A DNA stretch of 29,019 bases from Paludibacteraceae bacterium (GTDB lineage: Bacteria > Bacteroidota > Bacteroidia > Bacteroidales > Paludibacteraceae), in NCBI GenBank assembly GCA_017542915.1, contig JAFXWI010000085.1, positions 1 through 29,019 of the forward strand, in the 5' to 3' direction. Within the stretch, counting starts at the first letter, position 1. Each line of letters starts with the position of its first letter. Position numbers and translations under genes: made by a program. The notes beneath the pieces are model-generated. The model saw only the letters and a list, made by a program, of their open reading frames with translations, did not search any database and had not been told where the DNA came from. Of the stretch, positions 9,540 through 17,052 are shown one piece after another.

Positions 9540-9962
9540 TTAACCGAAGAGTTTTTCCAAGAAGCCTTTTTTCTTGGGACGAAGGTCTTCCATATTGCCC
9601 TGCGGAGCAGGCTCATAGCAATGCCCCGTATGGATCATATTATAGATGACACCCCATTCGGGTAGTCCGCCGAGGTTACGATCATCGATCCACAAGTCCG
9701 CCACCAGTTTGCGTGCCGTACCGTGCTCAGGTTCTTCCTCCGGATAATTGGAATTAACGGCATAAAACTCCAAGCCTTTCGACTTGCAGTAATCAATCGC
9801 TTCTTGCAACAATGCACCTTCGCGCACCGTCCAAAGGATGATCTGGTGATGATCCTCTTCCTGCAGTTTTTTCAATGTTTGTATGGCAAACGGAATCGGT
9901 TTGCCTATTTTCGGATACTCATGGGTAACAATCGTACCGTCAAAATCACAAGCTATTATCAT
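9540..9962 (-). CDS. HAD-superfamily hydrolase
   Basis: The protein has 140 residues. The N-terminal DFDGT (residues 6-10) holds the nucleophile and acid/base aspartates of haloacid-dehalogenase-type phosphatases. ILWTVREG carries the motif II threonine, and DLWIDDRN is the metal-binding motif near the end. There is little or no cap domain, so it may act on large or polymeric substrates. The physiological substrate cannot be read from the sequence. The last 30 residues are basic (PKKKGFLEKLFG). It lies in the rel-recR operon between a membrane protein gene and an acetyltransferase gene. Confidence 0.85.
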   Translation of the reverse strand: MIIACDFDGTIVTHEYPKIGKPIPFAIQTLKKLQEEDHHQIILWTVREGALLQEAIDYCKSKGLEFYAVNSNYPEEEPEHGTARKLVADLWIDDRNLGGLPEWGVIYNMIHTGHCYEPAPQGNMEDLRPKKKGFLEKLFG

Positions 9963-9963
9963 G

Positions 9964-9991
9964 ATAATTGATAATTGATAATTAATAATTA
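9964..9991. repeat. Heptamer array (ATAATTG/ATAATTA, 4 units)
   Basis: ATAATTG twice, then ATAATTA twice, with exact period 7. The array fills the whole gap between the membrane protein gene and the HAD gene and contains the stop codon of the former (TAA at 9991-9989). Confidence 0.9.
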
Positions 9992-10423
9992 ATAGGTAGG
10001 CATGTTCGGATCTTCCGGTGTCATCTCCTTATCCATCTTGCCGATCGTGGGTTTGGAGAAATACCAAGCGACGGCGGAGATAGCTGCTACCCAAAGCATC
10101 GAGCGATAACCGTTCATCCAATAGAAAGCAATAACACCCAAAGGCATCGTATTGCTAACCAAGAGAATACGAGCAGCGGCACATTTGAAGTACTGCTTAT
10201 CCGTCTGCGGTTTGAACAGTTTCACCAGATACAAGCCCAGAGGAATAGTAATCAAGGCGTCAAAGATAATCATATACTGCACCGTCACACCCAAGGTCGA
10301 AAGGGTGTCCAGCGGTTCGTATAAACCATGCATAAACGCATAGTACATCACCGTGAGCACGATCATCGTAAAAACCATCTGCCCGTAATAAATCCAATTC
10401 AGTTTTCTTACTACTTCTTCCAT
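9989..10423 (-). CDS. Small integral membrane protein of unknown function
   Basis: The protein has 144 residues. Four hydrophobic segments are visible at about residues 13-33, 48-68, 85-103 and 107-123, so it should span the inner membrane four times. It has no motif I recognise. A short charged tail (KMDKEMTPEDPNMPTY) follows the last segment. It sits in the rel-recR operon 36 bp after recR. Both flanking gaps are heptamer arrays. Confidence 0.75.
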   Translation of the reverse strand: MEEVVRKLNWIYYGQMVFTMIVLTVMYYAFMHGLYEPLDTLSTLGVTVQYMIIFDALITIPLGLYLVKLFKPQTDKQYFKCAAARILLVSNTMPLGVIAFYWMNGYRSMLWVAAISAVAWYFSKPTIGKMDKEMTPEDPNMPTY

Positions 10424-10427
10424 ATTA

Positions 10428-10462
10428 GTTGTCAGTTGTCAGTTTTCAGTTGTCAGTTGTCA
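10428..10462. repeat. Heptamer array (GTTGTCA, 5 units)
   Basis: GTTGTCA, GTTGTCA, GTTTTCA, GTTGTCA and GTTGTCA follow with exact period 7. On the coding (minus) strand each unit starts with TGA. The unit at 10462-10456 supplies the recR stop codon, and stops occur in all three frames within 21 bp. Confidence 0.92.
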
Positions 10463-11098
10463 GCCTTTGAACGCTATTCGGTTCACGATAGAGCGACCAA
10501 GGGTGATCTCGTCCGTATATTCGATTTGATTGCCGACCGCTACTCCTCGTGCTATCTGTGAGATCTTGAGTTCTCCATTCTGTATTCTGTCAGCGCAGCG
10601 GTCAGTATTCTGTATTCTTCGATAGATATAGAAGTTGGTGGTGTCGCCTTCCATGGTGGTCGGCAGGGCAAGTATGATCTCATCCACACCGCCTTTGGTG
10701 ATCCGTTCGATAAGACTGTCAATCTCGATGTCTTTGGGTCCGACTCCCTCCATCGGGGAAATCACACCTCCGAGCACATGATAGACACCGGTGTATTGCC
10801 CTGTATTCTCAATGGACATCACGTCCTGAACGTTCTCTACCACACAGATGGTCGAATGATCGCGACGCGGAGAAGAACAAATAGGACAGATCTCGGTGTC
10901 CGAGATATTATGGCACTCACTGCAATAAACGACCTCTTTCTTGAGACGTGTGAAAGAGTCGGAAAACGCTTCGACTTCCGCCTCGGTCTGCCGCAAGAGA
11001 TGAAGCACTAACCGCAAAGCAGTGCGCCGCCCTACTCCGGGCAGCGATGCCATCTGGTTGACGGCTTGCTCTAATATTTGACTTGGATAATCGCTCAA
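10460..11098 (-). CDS. recR: Recombination mediator protein RecR, with an in-frame insertion
   Basis: The protein has 212 residues; E. coli RecR has 201. It works with RecO/RecF to load RecA at single-strand gaps. Visible parts are the helix-hairpin-helix ([14 protein letters not shown], residues 17-30), the four-cysteine zinc finger (C59, C62, C71, C74), the Toprim domain ([17 protein letters not shown], then [19 protein letters not shown]) and the C-terminal segment [23 protein letters not shown]. Between NFYIYR (155-160) and KISQIARG, where relatives usually have only about 5-7 residues, there are about 17 ([17 protein letters not shown]). This insert is encoded by a heptamer array with a spacer (10568-10618). 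It lies downstream of rel with a 27-bp gap made only of another array. Confidence 0.95.
   Translation of the reverse strand: MSDYPSQILEQAVNQMASLPGVGRRTALRLVLHLLRQTEAEVEAFSDSFTRLKKEVVYCSECHNISDTEICPICSSPRRDHSTICVVENVQDVMSIENTGQYTGVYHVLGGVISPMEGVGPKDIEIDSLIERITKGGVDEIILALPTTMEGDTTNFYIYRRIQNTDRCADRIQNGELKISQIARGVAVGNQIEYTDEITLGRSIVNRIAFKG
10568..10618. repeat. Interrupted heptamer array inside recR
   Basis: On the minus strand two AGAATAC units are followed by the 16-nt spacer TGACCGCTGCGCTGAC and then AGAATAC, AGAATGG and AGAACTC. The total preserves the recR reading frame. The spacer contains GAC followed by two CGCTG pentamers. Confidence 0.85.
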
Positions 11099-11101
11099 TG
11101 G

Positions 11102-11129
11102 AAATTAAAAATTAAAAATTAAAAATTAC
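11102..11129. repeat. Heptamer array (AAATTAA, 4 units)
   Basis: AAATTAA three times, then AAATTAC, with exact period 7. On the minus strand each unit carries TAA. The unit nearest rel supplies its stop codon. The array makes up nearly the whole rel-recR gap. Confidence 0.92.
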
Positions 11130-12562
11130 GATTTCTTCGCCCAGCGAGCCGGTAAGACGCGGTACGGATACCTGTCTCGGATATCATTTGCATTCGGGCA
11201 ATCGATGCGGTGAATACGAATACCTTTGGTCACGGAGACAAAAGCAAAGATCGGATCACCGGGCTCGGGATTGCAACATTTGGAGAGGTTATAATCAATA
11301 TTCTTCACATTGATATCCACCTCAATAGCCAAACCCTTTAATTCGGATTTATCGATATACTCGGTGTGTTCGCGCTGTACTGGAGTCTCTTCCGGCTCGA
11401 GCAGCACATCGCGAAGCCGTTGAACATCTTCTTTGCCGGTAGCTACCGACTGATACATATCGGAAACAGCCTTATAGCCCAGACGGATAGCCATCTTGGT
11501 GATATCGCCTTCGGTATAGTTGATCTTCCAGTTCTTGAACTTGCGATCGATGATCTCCTTTCCCTCAAACGCCTGTTTGTATTCGATCTCCTTGAGTGCC
11601 TGACGAATCTTATTCTTCGCCTTGGAGGACGCCACAAAATTCAACCAATCCGCATTGGGATGTTGGTTCGGCGAGGTGAGGATAGAGACCTGATCGCCGT
11701 TCTCCAACTTCTGACGGATAGAGACATTCTGGTTTCGGATCGTACCGCCCACACAATGGGCACCCACATCGCTGTGGATTGCATAGGCAAAATCGAGCAC
11801 AGTAGCTCCTTCGGGCAAACGCTTCAAATCACCCGTCGGGGTAAAGACATACACGTCTCCGCTACCCTTATGAACGATCTCCCCTTTGACACCTTTGTAT
11901 GCCCAATGGGCTGCTACACCCTGCTCCGCTATTTCGTCCATACGTTTGGTACGGATCTGCACTTCTACCCATCGGTTCTCGGGTCCCAAGACTGTGGTAT
12001 GCAGCGACTCGTATCCGTTCTCCTTAGGGACAGACAACCAATCGCGCAGACGTTTGGGGTTCGGCGTGAAGATATCAGTGATGAGCGAATAGACCTGCCA
12101 GCAGTCGGATTTCTCCTTCTCCGGCGCAGAGTCCAAGATGATACGAATAGCAAAGAGGTCGTAAATCTTATCCACGTCGCAATGCTGAGCCTGCATCTTA
12201 TGGTAGATCGAGTGAATCGATTTCGGACGCCCTTTGATAGTAAAGACAAACCCCTCTTTTTTCAGTTTCTCCTCAAGCGGCGCGATGAACGAAGCGATAT
12301 ACGCCTCACGTTCGGCTTTCTTGGCGTTCAACGCGTGCGCGATATACTTGTAGGTGTCATAATCGAGAAACTTCAGCGCCAGATCTTCCATCTCGGTTTT
12401 GATCTGATATAAACCGAGTCTGTGCGCCATGGGCGCATGAAGAGTTTGCGTCTCTTTGGCTATGTGACGACGACGTTCCGAATCGCCTTCTTTATCCAGT
12501 TGGCGCATGAGCTCCAAACGCTCATTTAGTATCGTATAAAGGACTTTGTTGCTATCTTCCAT
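11126..12562 (-). CDS. RelA/SpoT-family (p)ppGpp synthetase lacking the HD and ACT domains
   Basis: The protein has 478 residues; full-length RelA/SpoT proteins have about 730. The (p)ppGpp synthetase domain (about 50-223) looks intact, with GRPKSIHSIY, the YDLFAIR aspartate (D135), NGYESLHTTVLGP and EVQIRT (E200). The TGS domain (about 236-297), a helical region and the conserved-cysteine/zinc-finger domain (SKCCNPEPGD to HRIDCPN) follow. The N-terminal HD hydrolase domain is missing: the frame starts in the helix that normally ends it. The protein also stops right before where the ACT domain should begin (YPYRVLPARWAKKS). A promoter lies directly upstream, so the short N-terminus is probably real. 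A synthetase without hydrolase would need another enzyme elsewhere to degrade (p)ppGpp. It heads the operon with recR. I leave the symbol open because the family includes rel, relA and spoT. Confidence 0.9.
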   Translation of the reverse strand: MEDSNKVLYTILNERLELMRQLDKEGDSERRRHIAKETQTLHAPMAHRLGLYQIKTEMEDLALKFLDYDTYKYIAHALNAKKAEREAYIASFIAPLEEKLKKEGFVFTIKGRPKSIHSIYHKMQAQHCDVDKIYDLFAIRIILDSAPEKEKSDCWQVYSLITDIFTPNPKRLRDWLSVPKENGYESLHTTVLGPENRWVEVQIRTKRMDEIAEQGVAAHWAYKGVKGEIVHKGSGDVYVFTPTGDLKRLPEGATVLDFAYAIHSDVGAHCVGGTIRNQNVSIRQKLENGDQVSILTSPNQHPNADWLNFVASSKAKNKIRQALKEIEYKQAFEGKEIIDRKFKNWKINYTEGDITKMAIRLGYKAVSDMYQSVATGKEDVQRLRDVLLEPEETPVQREHTEYIDKSELKGLAIEVDINVKNIDYNLSKCCNPEPGDPIFAFVSVTKGIRIHRIDCPNANDIRDRYPYRVLPARWAKKS

Positions 12563-12585
12563 ACATAGTTTTCAAAAAAACGCTG

Positions 12586-12615
12586 CAAAGTTACGATTTT
12601 TTTTGCACATATCAA
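12586..12615 (-). promoter_or_regulatory. Promoter for the rel-recR operon
   Basis: TTG (12615-12613), a 19-nt spacer and TAACTTTG (12593-12586) are read on the minus strand. The start codon of the RelA/SpoT-family gene is 24 nt beyond the -7 element, which supports that start. Confidence 0.7.
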
Positions 12616-12633
12616 AATTTTTTTGTAACTTTG
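12603..12633 (+). promoter_or_regulatory. Promoter for the 12690-13996 gene pair, overlapping the rel promoter
   Basis: TTG (12603-12605), a 20-nt spacer and TAACTTTG (12626-12633). The -33 region reads TTGCACATAT. It interlocks with the divergent rel promoter, so the two -33 boxes lie within 13 bp of each other. Confidence 0.75.
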
Positions 12634-12650
12634 CGGCGTTTTTTGAAAAT

Positions 12651-12680
12651 TATTGATATTTATTGAAATTTATTAAAATT
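12651..12680. repeat. Decamer array in the leader of the 12690 gene
   Basis: TATTGATATT, TATTGAAATT and TATTAAAATT follow in tandem with period 10. The array is inside the expected 5' leader and ends 9 bp before the start codon. Confidence 0.7.
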
Positions 12681-12689
12681 TAACCTATA

Positions 12690-13460
12690 ATGAAAGCAAC
12701 AAGATTAATTGTAATTTGTGCGCTGACTATCGCAGCAGTCATCATGGCTGTTTTCTGCGTGCAGAGCGTCACAACCCCTATCAAGTTTGAAGACACGCGT
12801 GCACAGCGCGAGGTAGCAGTGATCAAGAACCTCGTTGACCTCCGTACTGCGGAGGTAGAGTATCATCACCAGAAAGGTGCGTTCACCGCTAATCTGGATT
12901 CACTGCTGTTATTCCTTAAGACAGCTCCGAAGAAAGAGTTGATGAAGGAAGGAAGTCTGACCGACAAGCAGTTGGAGGCAGGTCTGACTGAGCCCAAAGC
13001 TATTAAGATCATCGATGCAGCGAAGAAAAAAGCCCTCAAGGACAAGAAGCTGAATCTGGATCCGAACGACAAAGATGCACTCTATGCGTATATCTGGGCA
13101 AACGACGCTGAGGTGAAGAAGAACGGTCTGCAAGGTTTCCGTCGTGACACCATCGAGCAGAACATGCTTCAATCACTCTACAAAGGCGAGTATGACGAGA
13201 CCAGCATTGATGGTATCATCCTGATTCCGTTCAGTGAGGGTAAGCGTTTCGAAGTAGAGGTAAACAACGACTACACTACAAGTCAGGGTATCCGTGTTCC
13301 GCTGTTCGAGGCACGCGCTCCGTTCGAGAGTTATCTGAGCGACCTGAACGAGCAGGAGTTGGTTAACCTCATTGACCGCGAGACCAAACTCGACCACTAT
13401 GCAGGCTTGAAGGTCGGTGACATCTATGCACCGAACAACAACGCCGGTAACTGGGAGTAA
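12690..13460 (+). CDS. Membrane-anchored protein of unknown function
   Basis: The protein has 256 residues with one N-terminal hydrophobic segment (residues 5-25), which could be an anchor or an uncleaved signal. A following segment (REVAVIKNLVDLRTAEVEYHHQKGAFTANLDSLLLFLK is the region, residues about 40-77) looks like the helical N-terminal part of periplasmic proteins in this phylum that resemble pilin-type subunits. A lysine-rich stretch (about 95-130) and a beta-rich C-terminus follow. I do not recognise a function. It is 2 bp upstream of rsmD and almost certainly co-transcribed with it from the promoter at 12603-12633. Confidence 0.75.
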   Translation: MKATRLIVICALTIAAVIMAVFCVQSVTTPIKFEDTRAQREVAVIKNLVDLRTAEVEYHHQKGAFTANLDSLLLFLKTAPKKELMKEGSLTDKQLEAGLTEPKAIKIIDAAKKKALKDKKLNLDPNDKDALYAYIWANDAEVKKNGLQGFRRDTIEQNMLQSLYKGEYDETSIDGIILIPFSEGKRFEVEVNNDYTTSQGIRVPLFEARAPFESYLSDLNEQELVNLIDRETKLDHYAGLKVGDIYAPNNNAGNWE

Positions 13461-13462
13461 CA

Positions 13463-13996
13463 ATGAGAATTATTAGTGGCACATATGGGGGGCGGCGATT
13501 GTCGCCCCCTAAAAATATCACCGCGAGACCGACCACCGATTTCGCCAAGGAGAGTTTGTTTAATCTGCTCAATAACCGAATGGATTTCGAGGGGATTGAC
13601 GTGCTCGATCTCTTTGCAGGAACCGGAGGCATTGGTATTGAGTGTGTGAGTCGCGGAGCACGGGAAGTGACCGCCGTGGAGATTGCACACGTACAGCAGA
13701 ACTGGATCATCTCCTGCTGCAAGCAACTCGGCATTCGTAATCTGAGCGTCATCCGGGGAGACGTCTTTAAGTTCCTGAGTGCCTGCCGCGCCAAGTACGA
13801 TCTTATCTTCGCAGACCCTCCGTACGCTTTGGAGCAGCTCCCTGCCCTCCCGGACATCATTTTGGGAGCACAGGATATCCTCAAAGAGGACGGATGGTTA
13901 GTCATAGAGCACGGAAAGGACACGGATTTTACCTCGCACCCCAGACACGTAGAAACGCGCAGTTACGGTAGCGTGCATTTCAGTTTCTTCCAATAA
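13463..13996 (+). CDS. rsmD: 16S rRNA (guanine966-N2)-methyltransferase RsmD
   Basis: The protein has 177 residues, typical for RsmD. It methylates G966 of 16S rRNA with S-adenosylmethionine during 30S assembly. The start MRIISGTYGGRRL and the P-T-x-D-x-A/V-K-E-S-L-F-N segment (RPTTDFAKESLFNLL) are family marks. LDLFAGTGGIGIE is the SAM-binding loop, and FADPPY is the catalytic DPPY motif of N-methyltransferases. It overlaps nothing and is 2 bp behind the upstream gene. A bidirectional terminator follows. Confidence 0.95.
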   Translation: MRIISGTYGGRRLSPPKNITARPTTDFAKESLFNLLNNRMDFEGIDVLDLFAGTGGIGIECVSRGAREVTAVEIAHVQQNWIISCCKQLGIRNLSVIRGDVFKFLSACRAKYDLIFADPPYALEQLPALPDIILGAQDILKEDGWLVIEHGKDTDFTSHPRHVETRSYGSVHFSFFQ

Positions 13997-14008
13997 GACA
14001 TCTCCTAT

Positions 14009-14051
14009 AACAAAAAGAGGCAACTACTTAAGCAGTTACCTCTTTTTTGTT
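14009..14051. terminator. Bidirectional terminator between rsmD and manA
   Basis: AACAAAAAGAGG (14009-14020) pairs with CCTCTTTTTTGTT (14039-14051). The inner AACT/AGTT pair extends the stem after one mismatch. A and T tracts at the two sides let it serve both rsmD (+) and manA (-). Confidence 0.85.
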
Positions 14052-14062
14052 GTCCGTAGTTA

Positions 14063-15055
14063 TCACAACTCCATGTATATCTCAATAAGTTGGCATTCTC
14101 CCTTGGGCTCAATAACGATGTCATTGAGCGAGGCAGGCACGAGGACAGCTTCGCCTTGCTTCATCGTGACCGTTTGATCCTGCTCCGCATCAAGGGCTTT
14201 GATGGCACAACTGCCTTTCACGCACATATATGCCACAAAGGAGTCCAAAGGTGCATAATCGCGCTGTACAGCGTGAGTCAGCGTCAGGAGGTTTGCCGTG
14301 AAATACGGTGTTTGCTGTAAGTTAACCGCTCCATTGACAACCGGCTCCGGACGCGAGACAGACGCCTCTTGCTGCGGATTGAAATCCATGACCTCAAGCG
14401 CCTTGTCCAGATGCAAAGGACGCAACTTTCCGTCATTGCCCACACGGTTGTAGTCATAGAGACGGTACGTGATGTCGCTATTCTCTTGGATCTCCGCCAC
14501 GATCGTATTACGACGCATCGCGTGAACAGTACCGGCAGGGATATAAGCCACCTCACCCGCGCGTACCTTATAATCGCGCAGGTAACGCGCGAGAGAGCCT
14601 TCTTCTATCGCCTTGTGAATAAGCGAAGGGGTCATCTCTTCTTTCCACCCCAGATAGACCGATGCGTCCTCAGCAGGAGGCAGCACGTACCACATCTCCG
14701 TCTTACCCAGCGATTGTTCGTTCTCCAGCGCATAGTCATCATCGGGGTGAACTTGGATAGAGAGGTCATCCGTTGCATCGATGAACTTGAGCAACAAGGG
14801 AAAATGATTTCCGAAGACATCATACACTTTGCCGCCCACGAGTTCGTCCATATAGACCTCCAACAGATCTTGAAGCGTATCGCCTTCATGGGAACCGTTC
14901 ACAACCTCCGTCGGGTATTTGTCCACATCGGACATCACCCATGACTCGCCGACATTCTCAAAGTCAGCGGGCACATGGTTGTACCATTTTTCTATCGTAT
15001 GTCCGCCCCAGATCTTATGGAACAGATGCGCTTTGAACTTAAAGGGATAAAGCAT
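14063..15055 (-). CDS. manA: Mannose-6-phosphate isomerase, type I (cupin)
   Basis: The protein has 330 residues. The enzyme interconverts fructose-6-phosphate and mannose-6-phosphate and needs zinc. Metal-site and active-site motifs are visible: QVHPDDDYA, KTEMWYVL, PAGTVHA and EIQENSDITYRLYDYNR. The opening WGG (HKIWGGHTIEKWY) and the GESWVMSD segment are typical of the short bacterial type I enzymes. It is the last gene of a run with galE and a sugar nucleotidyltransferase gene, which suggests supply of mannose and galactose precursors for surface glycans. The gap to galE is a heptamer array. Confidence 0.95.
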   Translation of the reverse strand: MLYPFKFKAHLFHKIWGGHTIEKWYNHVPADFENVGESWVMSDVDKYPTEVVNGSHEGDTLQDLLEVYMDELVGGKVYDVFGNHFPLLLKFIDATDDLSIQVHPDDDYALENEQSLGKTEMWYVLPPAEDASVYLGWKEEMTPSLIHKAIEEGSLARYLRDYKVRAGEVAYIPAGTVHAMRRNTIVAEIQENSDITYRLYDYNRVGNDGKLRPLHLDKALEVMDFNPQQEASVSRPEPVVNGAVNLQQTPYFTANLLTLTHAVQRDYAPLDSFVAYMCVKGSCAIKALDAEQDQTVTMKQGEAVLVPASLNDIVIEPKGECQLIEIYMEL

Positions 15056-15057
15056 TC

Positions 15058-15085
15058 AAACTACAAATTACAAATTACAGATTAC
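15058..15085. repeat. Heptamer array (AAATTAC, 4 units)
   Basis: AAACTAC, AAATTAC, AAATTAC and AGATTAC follow with exact period 7. On the minus strand they carry TAA or TAG in every unit. The array encodes the last two residues and the stop codon of galE and fills the gap to manA. Confidence 0.9.
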
Positions 15086-16103
15086 GGATATGCTTTTCCC
15101 ATTTCCAAGCGGAAGCGAGTACGTCACGAATCGGAGTGTCCGCTTTCCATCCGAGTACTTCATTCGCCTTCTTAGGCGCAGCCCATACCTGCTCAATATC
15201 TCCTTCACGGCGACCCACGATGGTATAAGGGATCTTCACGCCTGTAGCAGCTTCGAACTCATGGATGAGGGTCAGCACGCTCAGACCGGTTCCGGTTCCG
15301 AGATTGAAGACCTCTACCTGCTCACGATCTTTCGCATGGAGCATTCGATCGATAGCCTTAACATGTGCCTTCGCGAGATCCACCACGTAGATATAGTCAC
15401 GAATGCAAGAACCATCGGGGGTGTTATAGTCATTTCCGAAGACTTTCAGCTCCTGACGGAGACCGGCAGCGGTCTGCGTGATAAACGGCAGAAGGTTCTG
15501 CGGTACGCCATTAGGCAACTCTCCGATCTTAGCCGACGGGTGAGCGCCAATAGGATTGAAATAACGCAAGATGGTAGCATGCAACTCAGAGTCCGCATGA
15601 GCCTCATCGCAGATGATCTCCTCGTTGATCTGCTTGGTGTTGCCGTAAGGAGAGAGAGCTTTCTGAATAGGCGCGGTCTCATCTACAGGAAGATGAGCTG
15701 CGTCCGGCTGACCGTACACCGTGCAGGAAGACGAGAAGACAAGATTAGGCACATGATACAGTCTCATGACCTCCAAAAGCGTCACCAAACTGCCTAGGTT
15801 ATTGCGGTAATAGAGCAGCGGTTTCTCCACCGACTCACCCACCGCCTTGCTCGCAGCAAAATGAATAACACCCACGATATCCGGGAACTGCTTGAACACA
15901 GCGTCCAAATCAACGAAATTACCACAATCAACATTCGCAAACTCAGGACGACGACCCACAATCGCCTCAATGCCGTCCAAGACATCAATGGAAGAGTTGC
16001 TCAGGTTATCCACGATAGTCACATCGTAGCCCTGCTGCATCAACTCCACCGTTGTATGCGAACCTATATAACCGGTTCCACCGGTAACAAGTATTCTACT
16101 CAT
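15075..16103 (-). CDS. galE: UDP-glucose 4-epimerase
   Basis: The protein has 342 residues. It interconverts UDP-glucose and UDP-galactose with bound NAD. The NAD-binding GGTGYIG is at residues 8-14. The catalytic Tyr153/Lys157 pair is in SPYGNTKQ, and the serine region is SSSCTVYG. The substrate-side segments RYFNPIGAHPS and NLGTGTGLSVL are canonical. Length is normal. It follows the nucleotidyltransferase gene with a 20-bp gap. The extreme C-terminus (RNL) is encoded by the heptamer array. Confidence 0.96.
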   Translation of the reverse strand: MSRILVTGGTGYIGSHTTVELMQQGYDVTIVDNLSNSSIDVLDGIEAIVGRRPEFANVDCGNFVDLDAVFKQFPDIVGVIHFAASKAVGESVEKPLLYYRNNLGSLVTLLEVMRLYHVPNLVFSSSCTVYGQPDAAHLPVDETAPIQKALSPYGNTKQINEEIICDEAHADSELHATILRYFNPIGAHPSAKIGELPNGVPQNLLPFITQTAAGLRQELKVFGNDYNTPDGSCIRDYIYVVDLAKAHVKAIDRMLHAKDREQVEVFNLGTGTGLSVLTLIHEFEAATGVKIPYTIVGRREGDIEQVWAAPKKANEVLGWKADTPIRDVLASAWKWEKHIRNL

Positions 16104-16123
16104 AAGATTTCAACTTTCAGTTA

Positions 16124-17023
16124 TCAGAATAATTTAGCCGGGTACTCACCTTTCGCGATGAGTTGGTTGATTTTCATCACTACCTGCGGACGATCCTCTG
16201 CGTACGTCACACCAAACCACTTGGAAGGAGTGTCAAGCACCGTACACGTAGCTTTGCCTGCAGAGATCAGGTCGTTCACCAAGGTCGGGATATAATACTC
16301 CGACTTCAGTTCCTGTCCTTTAGCTGCCAAGAATGCACGGAATCCTTCCTCCGAATAGCGGAAATACTCCGGTGTGAAGCCCCACATGTTCATCGAAACC
16401 GGTGTATGCGGGTCAAGCGGAGTGTCCACACCGTCCTCGGTGAAGACGATCTGTCCGTTCTTCTCCTCAATCTTCGTACGCTCTACCACATCCGTCAGAT
16501 GGCCTTCGGCATTGGTCGTACAAACACCACGGCTTACTGCTCCGTTCTCGCTGAGGGTGTTGCATACACGGTAACCCACCATACAGTATTTGCCCTCCGT
16601 TCCTTCCACCGAACGCAGATAGTCTGCGAGCACTTGGAAGGACTCTTTTCCGTAGAAATCATCGGCATTGATGACGGCAAAAGGCTCCTTGATCAGATCC
16701 TTCCCCATGAGCACCGCGTGGTTCGTACCCCATGGTTTAGCGCGTTCGGGGTTGTAAGTGCAACCTTCCGGCACTTTGTCAATCGACTGAAAGCACACTT
16801 CACAGGTCACCTTGTTAGCATACTTGGACAGTACTTTCTCACGAAAATCAGCCTCGAAATCCTTACGGATCACGAAAACGATTTTACCAAACCCTGCACG
16901 CAGTGCGTCATACACACTGTAATCCATGATGGTCTCCCCATTGGGTCCCAGACCATCTAACTGTTTCAATCCTCCATAACGGCTGCCCATACCTGCAGCC
17001 AAAATAAACAATGTTGGTTTCAT
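16124..17023 (-). CDS. Sugar-phosphate nucleotidyltransferase family protein
   Basis: The protein has 299 residues. AAGMGSRYGGLKQ (residues 9-21) is the nucleotide-binding loop of the NTP-transferase fold, and VINADDFYG holds the metal-binding aspartates. The family makes NDP-sugars from sugar-1-phosphate and NTP. The neighbouring galE would fit a UTP-glucose-1-phosphate uridylyltransferase-like role, but the substrate is inferred from context only. It lies between a YitT-type membrane protein gene and galE. The stop codon falls in a degenerate period-7 tract (16108-16128: TTTCAAC, TTTCAGT, TATCAGA). Confidence 0.88.
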   Translation of the reverse strand: MKPTLFILAAGMGSRYGGLKQLDGLGPNGETIMDYSVYDALRAGFGKIVFVIRKDFEADFREKVLSKYANKVTCEVCFQSIDKVPEGCTYNPERAKPWGTNHAVLMGKDLIKEPFAVINADDFYGKESFQVLADYLRSVEGTEGKYCMVGYRVCNTLSENGAVSRGVCTTNAEGHLTDVVERTKIEEKNGQIVFTEDGVDTPLDPHTPVSMNMWGFTPEYFRYSEEGFRAFLAAKGQELKSEYYIPTLVNDLISAGKATCTVLDTPSKWFGVTYAEDRPQVVMKINQLIAKGEYPAKLF

Positions 17024-17052
17024 ACTATATATGATTTTAAAAATTACAAATT

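Noticed and set aside
9964..11129. Short tandem repeats as a CRISPR array
   Set aside because: Units are 7-8 bp with no unique spacers between regular repeats, and no cas gene is present.
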